A stretch of 64,000 bases of DNA from Cellvibrionales bacterium (GTDB taxonomy: Bacteria > Pseudomonadota > Gammaproteobacteria > Pseudomonadales > JAHEIH01). This document shows, piece by piece, positions 58,146-64,000 of the stretch. The translations under genes and the position numbers were made by a program. The stretch is from positions 62,001 to 126,000 of the forward strand of contig JAHEIH010000005.1 in the NCBI GenBank assembly GCA_024639455.1. Direction: 5' to 3'. The notes beneath the pieces were generated by a model. It was not told the DNA's origin, did no database searches, and saw only the letters and a program-made list of their open reading frames with translations. How positions within the stretch are numbered: the stretch's first letter is position 1; each line of letters starts with the position of its first letter.

Positions 58146-58979
58146 ATGAGCGATATCGCCGAAAAAGTTTTACTGGCCATTACCAAGTCGATCCAAAACG
58201 ACGAAATGGTCTTGCCGACCCTGCCCGAGGTAGCCCTTCAAGTCCGCGATGCAGCGGAAGACGAAAACGCCGACGTACCGACCCTATGCAAAGTACTACA
58301 AAACGATACCGCGCTTTCTGCACGCGTCATCAAAGTGACCAACAGCCCGCTGATGCGCACCCATCAAACCATCACCGACCTACGCACCGCTGTCAGTCGA
58401 CTAGGCATTAAGTACACCGCCAACCTCGCCATGGGCTTGGCCATGGAACAAATGTTCCAAGCCACCAACGACAGTATCGACCAATTACTGCGCGACAATT
58501 GGCAAAAGAGCACCGAAATTGCGGGTATCTGCCACGTATTGTGCCGCCACTACACGAAATTAGCCCCCGACCAAGCCACGCTGGCAGGCCTTGTACACCG
58601 CATCGGTGCCCTGCCAGTACTTACTTTCGCTGAAAAGCATAGCGCCCTTCAAAAACCCAAGGTACTCGAAGCTTTAATCGAGAAACTGTCGCCCACGCTG
58701 GGTGCACTGATCTTGAAACACTGGGATTTCCCCGTTGAGCTGCAAAATGTGCCAAAAGAATACCTACGTTTTTCACGCGACAACGCCACTGTGGACTATG
58801 CCGATATCGTAATGGTAGCCATGCTACAAACCAAAATTGGTACCGACCACCCCTATGCGCAAATGGACTGGAACGAGGTCAGCGCCTTTAAGCGCCTTGG
58901 CTTAGACCCCAACATCGCCATGATGGAAGTGGAAGACCTCAGCGAGGATATGGAAGCCGCCATGGCTTACCTCGAATAA
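58146..58979 (+). CDS. HDOD domain protein
   Basis: 277 residues with an HDOD domain over about residues 20-215 (LPTLPEVALQVRDAAEDENA at its start, LVHRIGALPVL in the middle). HDOD proteins are degenerate HD-type domains that act in signalling and regulation without proven catalysis. No partner GGDEF or response-regulator domain is fused. The ATG at 58146 has TTGGAG upstream. It is 27 bases from ygfZ and may share its transcript. Confidence 0.85.
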   Translation: MSDIAEKVLLAITKSIQNDEMVLPTLPEVALQVRDAAEDENADVPTLCKVLQNDTALSARVIKVTNSPLMRTHQTITDLRTAVSRLGIKYTANLAMGLAMEQMFQATNDSIDQLLRDNWQKSTEIAGICHVLCRHYTKLAPDQATLAGLVHRIGALPVLTFAEKHSALQKPKVLEALIEKLSPTLGALILKHWDFPVELQNVPKEYLRFSRDNATVDYADIVMVAMLQTKIGTDHPYAQMDWNEVSAFKRLGLDPNIAMMEVEDLSEDMEAAMAYLE

Positions 58980-59005
58980 TCCCTTCCTTGATGCGCCGGA
59001 TTTGG

Positions 59006-59033
59006 TTGATCCTAAGTCCGGCTCTGGTAAAAT
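59006..59033 (+). promoter_or_regulatory. putative purC promoter
   Basis: TTGATC (59006-59011), 16 bases, TAAAAT (59028-59033) preceded by TGG, an extended -10. It is about 73 bases before the purC ATG. Confidence 0.5.
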
Positions 59034-59105
59034 CCCCTTTTCTTTGAATGCGTTGGCATCCAGACCAATTCCATCCATGCTTTTTTACCAATAGGCTGCA
59101 TCCCG

Positions 59106-60215
59106 ATGAGCAAGGCATACGCTGTTCTATCTATTAACGACGATCTACCCATTCGCACCGACCGCCCCGTCCACAGCGGCAAAGTACGCTCGGTATACTG
59201 GCTGACCAAAGAAGATAGCGCCCGTCTCATTACTGAACGCGGCTACGATGTCGACGCCAACGCCGAGCTGGCCATCATGGTGATCAGCGACCGCCTATCC
59301 GCATTTGAATGCCTATGGCACTTCGAAGGCGACGTGCGCGGTATCCCCGGCAAAGGCGCCGCACTCAACGCAGTGTCAAACCACTGGTTCAAACTGTTCA
59401 AAGAAAAAGGCCTGGCCGATAGCCACATTGTAGACGTACCCCACCCACTGGTGTGGATCGTACAGAAAGCCCGCCCCATTATGATTGAAGCGATTTGCCG
59501 CCAGTACATCACCGGCTCGATGTGGCGCAGCTACGCCAAGGGCGAACGCGAGTTTTGTGGTATCGCCATGCCAGAAGGCCTAGGCAAAGACCAGAAATTG
59601 CCCGAACTGCTGATCACACCATCCACCAAGGGTATTTTGAAAGGCCTGCCCGGCGTACCCGAGCAAGACGACGTCAACATTACTCGCAAGAACATCAGCG
59701 ATAATTTCACCGCGTTTAACTTCAACCGCGAGGAAGACATCGCCCAGTACGAAAAACTACTCGCCGAAGGCTTCAACGTCATTAGCGACGCGCTGGCCGA
59801 GATCGACCAGATTTTCGTCGACACCAAATTCGAGTTTGGCTACGTGACCGATAAGAGCGGCCAACAGAAGTTGATCTACATGGACGAAGTGGGCACCCCT
59901 GACTCATCACGTATTTGGGACGGCCCCGAGTACCGCGCAGGTAAGATTGTGGAAAACTCCAAAGAAGGCTTCCGCCAGTTGTTGCTCAGCCACTTCCCCG
60001 ACCCCGACATTCTGCTCAACAAAGACCGCATGGATGAGCGCTACGCCCTCGCCTGCGACAACGCCCTTCCCGCTGAAGTGATGAACCAAGTGTCCGATAC
60101 CTACGTGGGCTTGGCAGAAAAGATCATCGGCGAAAAGCTGCCCCGGTCGGAAAACCCCAAAGCAGAGATTATTGATGTGCTGGATCGCGAGCTTGGATTG
60201 ATAGACAAGTCTTAG
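59106..60215 (+). CDS. purC: phosphoribosylaminoimidazole-succinocarboxamide synthase, long form
   Basis: Makes SAICAR in purine synthesis. 369 residues, the long form known from Vibrio and Shewanella relatives rather than the 237-residue E. coli type. [12 protein letters not shown] (ATP-binding start), [25 protein letters not shown] and [15 protein letters not shown] are SAICAR-synthase motifs. In Pseudomonas a short purC sits beside bamC; here the long gene is elsewhere. Confidence 0.93.
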   Translation: MSKAYAVLSINDDLPIRTDRPVHSGKVRSVYWLTKEDSARLITERGYDVDANAELAIMVISDRLSAFECLWHFEGDVRGIPGKGAALNAVSNHWFKLFKEKGLADSHIVDVPHPLVWIVQKARPIMIEAICRQYITGSMWRSYAKGEREFCGIAMPEGLGKDQKLPELLITPSTKGILKGLPGVPEQDDVNITRKNISDNFTAFNFNREEDIAQYEKLLAEGFNVISDALAEIDQIFVDTKFEFGYVTDKSGQQKLIYMDEVGTPDSSRIWDGPEYRAGKIVENSKEGFRQLLLSHFPDPDILLNKDRMDERYALACDNALPAEVMNQVSDTYVGLAEKIIGEKLPRSENPKAEIIDVLDRELGLIDKS

Positions 60216-60258
60216 GCCAAATACTTGCCAAACTATCCCCCCTTAATGGTAGACTCTA

Positions 60259-60287
60259 AGCGTCGTTAAATTGACAACAACGACGCT
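60259..60287. repeat. inverted repeat upstream of the cold-shock-domain gene
   Basis: AGCGTCGTT, 11-base loop, AACGACGCT: a perfect 9-base stem between purC and the cold-shock gene, 36 bases before the latter's ATG. No T-run follows on the plus strand (AACACGCTT), so it is a poor terminator; it could be a 5' leader structure or operator. Confidence 0.5.
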
Positions 60288-60323
60288 AACACGCTTAAAA
60301 CTATAACAATTCGTGAGACATCT

Positions 60324-60710
60324 ATGCGACCACTACTACAGGCAATTATTGCTGCGGTCACTGCAGCAGCCATTACACAATTCTTCTACCACATCGACAA
60401 TCCATTCCTGCAGGGTGCCGGTATTTTCATTTGTATCGTGGCATTCAAATACCTCGCCGACTTGATTCCCGAACAGTTCAGCCTGCCGTCAAGCAACAGC
60501 GAGATTGGCCAGGTCAAATGGTTCAATGTTAGCAAGGGTTTTGGTTTTATTACCCGCAAAAACGGCGAAGATATTTTCGTTCACTACCGCTGTGTGCGCG
60601 CCAATGGCCGCGGTCGTCGCGTGTTGGAAGACGGCCAAACCGTGCGCTTCGATATTGGAATGGGTGACAAGGGGCCACAGGCGGAAAACGTCCGCCCGGT
60701 GAAAGGCTAA
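60324..60710 (+). CDS. membrane-anchored cold-shock-domain protein
   Basis: 128 residues. Two hydrophobic N-terminal segments (residues about 4-22 and 28-47) lead into a cold-shock domain: GQVKWFNVSKGFGFITRKN (RNP1) and EDIFVHYRCV (RNP2), ending GPQAENVRPV. The nucleic-acid-binding aromatic residues are intact. Known cold-shock proteins are about 70 residues and soluble, so this one should hold RNA or single-stranded DNA at the inner membrane. Function unknown. It ends 2 bases before the convergent slyX stop. Confidence 0.85.
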   Translation: MRPLLQAIIAAVTAAAITQFFYHIDNPFLQGAGIFICIVAFKYLADLIPEQFSLPSSNSEIGQVKWFNVSKGFGFITRKNGEDIFVHYRCVRANGRGRRVLEDGQTVRFDIGMGDKGPQAENVRPVKG

Positions 60711-60712
60711 GA

Positions 60713-60931
60713 TTAATAATGCGGTGGCGGCTCATTGGCCGCTGGCGAATCGCCGTCGCCATCAGCCATGTTGCGCATCGTACGCACTAAGTATTGCATC
60801 TGCATTTGCAGCACATCCATTTGCTGATTCAAACTGGCAACCTGTTCGTTCAAGCCGTCGATAATGTCGTCTTGGTAGGCAAGGCGCACTTGAAGTTCGA
60901 CCACTTCTTCACGTAGATCTGAATCGCTCAC
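60713..60931 (-). CDS. slyX: SlyX family protein
   Basis: 72-residue coiled-coil protein of unknown role. LQVRLAYQDDIIDGLNEQVA forms heptads and the protein ends EPPPHY, the family's conserved tail. The GTG start at 60931 has a clear AAGGAGA ribosome site. It is divergent from yciH. Confidence 0.9.
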   Translation of the reverse strand: MSDSDLREEVVELQVRLAYQDDIIDGLNEQVASLNQQMDVLQMQMQYLVRTMRNMADGDGDSPAANEPPPHY

Positions 60932-61025
60932 GTTGCTCTCCTTGTTGTGTCGGTGATCGGTTGGTGGATAATTGAGGGTTGATTATAATGCAAATCCTCC
61001 GCCGACTGACAAAGAGACTCGCGTA

Positions 61026-61379
61026 ATGGCTAAAAATTCTCGCCTCGTATATTCCACCGACAGCGGACGCATGTGCCCCGACTGCGGCGAACCAGCCCAC
61101 GTTGGCCCCTGTGCCAAAATCTCGACAGTGCCCTCGGGTGACGGTATTGTACGCATCAAACGCGAGACCAAAGGCCGCAAAGGCGCGGGCGTAAGCTTAG
61201 TGGAGGGGGTTCAACTGGCAGAAAAAGAATTATCCACCCTCGCCAAACGCCTCAAGCAGGTCTGCGGTTCGGGCGGCGCCTTGAAAAACGGTGTGATTGA
61301 GATCCAGGGGGATCACAGGGAAAAACTTAAAGCCGAGCTCGAAAAGCAGGGCTTTAAGGTCAAACTGGCTGGCGGCTAA
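61026..61379 (+). CDS. yciH: SUI1-family translation factor YciH
   Basis: 117-residue homologue of eukaryotic eIF1. A short N-terminus with CPDCGEPAHVGPC (three Cys and a His, possible zinc knuckle) precedes the SUI1 domain (LAKRLKQVCGSGGALKNGVI, IQGDHREKLKAELEKQGF). The ATG at 61026 has AAAGAGA upstream; a longer frame from 60972 is not used. Its stop overlaps that of the convergent fleR by 3 bases. Confidence 0.9.
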   Translation: MAKNSRLVYSTDSGRMCPDCGEPAHVGPCAKISTVPSGDGIVRIKRETKGRKGAGVSLVEGVQLAEKELSTLAKRLKQVCGSGGALKNGVIEIQGDHREKLKAELEKQGFKVKLAGG

Positions 61380-62824
61380 GCGTTAACAATGGCATCCACC
61401 GCGATGCCGTTGTCACGCATACGCGCCAATTTGTAACGCAGGGTGCGCGGACTAATACCCAACTGCTCTGCCACCACCTTGCGACAACCATTTTCGCGTT
61501 TCAGCGCCGCCAAAATAATCTCAAACTCACGCTGTTTCACCTCATCGCCCAAAGCGCCATCGGCGATCTCTGCTGCTGACATGACAGGCGCTGCACTTGC
61601 GTTCATTTCACTTTGCAAGCTAGCCATCTGTCGTTCTGTGTTTGCCATAGCTGGCATCACATTTTGCAACACCGCTTGAGCTTGCCCGTCCGCGAAAGGA
61701 TCGATGCGCAGGTCAACTTCGCTAATGGTCGCCCCACCTTGCATGATTAAGGCGCGTTGAATCACGTTGTCTAATTCACGCACATTGCCGGGCCAGGTGT
61801 GGCGATTGAGCGCCGCCTCGGCGCGAGTATCAAAACCCACCGCGCCGTGGCGCATTTTGGCGGCGTGCTGCTGTAACAAACGTTTTGCCAAAGGCACAAT
61901 GTCTGCAGGGCGCTCACGCAGGGCGCGCCAATGCATGGGGAATACGCTGAGGCGGTAGTACAAGTCTTCGCGGAACCGATGCGCTTGCACTTCGTTAATC
62001 AACTGGCGGTTAGTGGTGGCGAGAATACGCACATCCAACTCGATAGTTTTTCGGCCTCCCAGACGCTCAACCTCACGTTCTTGAATCACTCGCAGTAGCT
62101 TGGCCTGCAGGGCGAGATCCATCTCGCTAATTTCATCCAATAATAGGGTGCCACCGTTGGCCTGTTCGAACTTACCAGGGGCGCTGGCGTAGGCGCCGGT
62201 GTAGGCTCCCTTCTCGTGACCAAACAGGGTCGCTTCTAACATATTCTCTGGAATAGCCGCACAGTTGATCGCCACAAAGGGCTGCCGAGCACGCTTGGAT
62301 TTACGGTGAATATAGCGCGCCAACACTTCCTTACCTGTGCCGCTCTCGCCTGAAATCAATACCGTTGAATCCGATTGAGCCACCCGCTCTGCTAGCTGGA
62401 ATAATTGTTGACTATAGCGATCAACCGCCACTGGTTCGTCGTCATCACCCACTTGGTGATCGACAAACTTGCCAATAATGCTGACCAATTCCTTGGTCGG
62501 AAAAGGCTTCACCAAATAGTCGACAGCGCCGTTCTTGATCGCGTCGATCGAGGCGTCGATAGTGGCGTAGGCCGTGACCAATAGCACCGGCATTTGGGGC
62601 CAATGTTTCTTTATTTGCGCCAATAACGCATGGCCGTCCATACCGCCCATATTGACGTCTGACACCACCATGTCAGCACTGTGCTTTGCCATCCAAGCGA
62701 GCGCGACTTCTGCGGATTCGGCTTGAGCACAGCGATATCCGGCAAGCTCAATGGTATCGGCCACCGCTTCACGCAGATGGTGGTCGTCTTCGACGACTAA
62801 AATACAGGGCTTATTCGTTGCCAT
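61376..62824 (-). CDS. fleR: sigma-54-dependent response regulator, FleR-like
   Basis: NtrC-type activator, 482 residues. Receiver domain (VVEDDHHLREAV; phospho-Asp in VVSDVNMGGMDG; YLVKPF), AAA+ domain (GESGTGKEVLARYI Walker A; GHEKGAYTGAY sigma-54 loop; LLDEISEMDLALQAKLLRV Walker B), and a Fis-type helix-turn-helix (KVVAEQLGISPRTLRYKL). The loop reads GAYTGA rather than GAFTGA. Close overall similarity to Pseudomonas FleR suggests control of middle flagellar genes, but no flagellar structural gene follows. The ATG overlaps fleS by 14 bases. Confidence 0.85.
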   Translation of the reverse strand: MATNKPCILVVEDDHHLREAVADTIELAGYRCAQAESAEVALAWMAKHSADMVVSDVNMGGMDGHALLAQIKKHWPQMPVLLVTAYATIDASIDAIKNGAVDYLVKPFPTKELVSIIGKFVDHQVGDDDEPVAVDRYSQQLFQLAERVAQSDSTVLISGESGTGKEVLARYIHRKSKRARQPFVAINCAAIPENMLEATLFGHEKGAYTGAYASAPGKFEQANGGTLLLDEISEMDLALQAKLLRVIQEREVERLGGRKTIELDVRILATTNRQLINEVQAHRFREDLYYRLSVFPMHWRALRERPADIVPLAKRLLQQHAAKMRHGAVGFDTRAEAALNRHTWPGNVRELDNVIQRALIMQGGATISEVDLRIDPFADGQAQAVLQNVMPAMANTERQMASLQSEMNASAAPVMSAAEIADGALGDEVKQREFEIILAALKRENGCRKVVAEQLGISPRTLRYKLARMRDNGIAVDAIVNA

Positions 62825-64000
62825 GCGAGGTCTCCTTGGAATGTATAAGTGGGAGTTTCATGCCTACTTTGGCACCCGTTGAAGGCTTTTCGATTAAAAA
62901 ACGGCCGTGGTGGGCGGCAGCTACCGCGCGCACCACGGACAAACCGAGGCCTGTGCCTGTAGATTTGGTGGTAAAGAAGGCTTCCTGAATTCCCAGTAGC
63001 GCTTCCTTTGTAAACCCGGGGCCGTTATCACGCACCCACAGATAAAGACTGTCGCCGTCTGATTGCACCGACAGCGTCACCCATTTTGTATCGCGCTTTG
63101 CATCCTGCAGCGCTTGGCAGGCGTTGTTAACCAGATTAGTCATGGCCCCCAACAATATATCTTTATTACAGGCCACCAGCACGTCTTGCAGCTGATCATC
63201 GCCATCCAATTCAAGGGTCACCGCATGGTCACGTGCGATGTCCAAGGATTGTTCTAGCCAGATATCCGCCAACTGCTGACCCGACATTACCTCGCTGATG
63301 TCTACTTCACCGCGGGCAAACACCAACATGTCGCGCACTTGCGCCTCAAGATTTTGTAACCGCGATAACACCTTACCCGCAAAACGACGCGTCATCTCAG
63401 GGCTTAATGCTTCGTTGTGTAAATGCTCGGCATACAACATTGCAGAAGACAAAGGCGTGCGGATCTGATGCGCCAGTGACGACATCATTTTACCCATGGC
63501 AGATAAGTGTTGGTGGCGACTCAACAACCCCTGCAAACGGCGTGTTTCGGTCTGATCGGTCAACAGCACAATTTGGCCGTTGCCGTCAGGCAGCGAACTG
63601 GTTGCCAAGCTGACACGGCGACCATCTTTTAAAGAAATTTCACAGCCGTCGTCATTTCGTGGTGCAAAATTGCGCTGAATAATATTTGTCCAGCGCTCAC
63701 CGCATAATGGCTCACCTAAGAAGCGAATCGCTACCGGATTACATTCAATGACCACCCCGTGGTTGTCGATAATCACCACCCCGCCCGGCAAAATTTCCAG
63801 CAAACTGGCAAAGCGGTCATTGAGCATCCGCTTATCGAGTTGGGCCTGATCAACTTGTAGGTTGACTTCTTGCAACTGATCGGTGAGTTCGCAAACTCTA
63901 TGCTCAAGAAATGAATACGACTGACTCAATTGCTGCGACATGGCGGTAAAACTATCCACCATTTGGTCTAAAGCTTGATCTCGTGAGGCAATAGGTGGCA
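62811..64000 (-). CDS. fleS: sensor histidine kinase, FleS-like (N-terminus cut by window edge)
   Basis: Cytoplasmic kinase partner of FleR. A coiled coil (VCELTDQLQEVNLQVDQAQL) leads to a PAS domain (ILPGGVVIIDNHGVVIECNP), the phospho-His block SLAHQIRTPLSSAMLYAEHL, and ATPase boxes NLVNNACQAL, VRDNGPGF and GTGLGLSVVRA. The frame remains open past the ATG at 63962 to the right edge (reading PPIASRDQALDQ), and FleS proteins have residues there, so the true start is probably outside. No membrane segment is visible. Confidence 0.85.
   Translation of the reverse strand, partial: PPIASRDQALDQMVDSFTAMSQQLSQSYSFLEHRVCELTDQLQEVNLQVDQAQLDKRMLNDRFASLLEILPGGVVIIDNHGVVIECNPVAIRFLGEPLCGERWTNIIQRNFAPRNDDGCEISLKDGRRVSLATSSLPDGNGQIVLLTDQTETRRLQGLLSRHQHLSAMGKMMSSLAHQIRTPLSSAMLYAEHLHNEALSPEMTRRFAGKVLSRLQNLEAQVRDMLVFARGEVDISEVMSGQQLADIWLEQSLDIARDHAVTLELDGDDQLQDVLVACNKDILLGAMTNLVNNACQALQDAKRDTKWVTLSVQSDGDSLYLWVRDNGPGFTKEALLGIQEAFFTTKSTGTGLGLSVVRAVAAAHHGRFLIEKPSTGAKVGMKLPLIHSKETSHGNE

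Overview
The window is a block of core chromosome from a gammaproteobacterium. The gene orders are those of the Pseudomonas/Cellvibrionales part of the class: rpsB-tsf-pyrH-frr-uppS-cdsA-dxr-rseP-bamA-skp-lpxD-fabZ-lpxA-lpxB-rnhB-dnaE, rpoE(algU)-mucABCD next to nadB, lepA-lepB-DUF4845-rnc-era-recO-acpS, dapA-bamC, and a FleS/FleR-like pair. A SapC-family protein, a long-form PurC and an RNase J-like protein hint at a marine Cellvibrionales-type lineage. That placement is an inference from gene content, not from a phylogeny. Base composition is even, and I see no mobile element, CRISPR array, rRNA or tRNA.

Layout. 1-16.5 kb (minus strand) is one long translation, lipid, envelope and replication cluster that starts at rpsB and runs into dnaE, which is cut by the left edge. 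16.7-25.6 kb (plus) holds map, glnD, a DapC-type aminotransferase, nth, an ArsC/YffB protein, dapD, dapE and a SapC-like gene. The only gap over 300 bases follows; it holds two hairpins and the valS promoter. valS (plus) ends back to back with a minus-strand group: a 3-hydroxyisobutyrate dehydrogenase-like gene, tsaB, an RNase J-like gene, a WalJ/YycJ-like metallo-beta-lactamase gene, bamC and dapA. 34.5-40.4 kb is a mixed zone: DUF3806 protein, M19 dipeptidase, BolA, SlyD, Adk, RibB and a TauD-type dioxygenase. 40.5-54.6 kb (minus) carries mazG-relA, cysM, acpS-recO-era-rnc-DUF4845-lepB-lepA and mucD-rseC-rseB-rseA-rpoE. 54.8-64 kb has nadB, ygfX-sdhE, ygfZ, an HDOD gene, a long purC, a membrane-anchored cold-shock-domain gene, slyX, yciH and fleR-fleS, with fleS cut by the right edge.

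How the genes fit together. The dominant theme is building and guarding the outer membrane. Lipid A synthesis (LpxA/B/D with FabZ), phospholipid and undecaprenyl precursors (CdsA, UppS, Dxr), outer-membrane protein assembly (BamA, BamC, Skp) and both halves of the sigma-E stress circuit are present: RseP, and RpoE with its RseA/RseB/RseC/MucD partners. rpoE is preceded by two close matches to a sigma-E promoter, which indicates autoregulation. A second theme is lysine/diaminopimelate synthesis (DapA, DapC-like, DapD, DapE) and nitrogen/stringent control (GlnD, RelA, MazG).

Nothing here looks like a complete undescribed system. The points most worth checking are an RNase J-like gene in a gammaproteobacterium, a two-helix membrane-anchored cold-shock protein with a palindrome upstream, a palindrome between rpoE and nadB, an extra segment of about 40 residues in DnaE, an unusual iron-sulfur cysteine pattern in Nth, and a TauD-type dioxygenase of unknown substrate.
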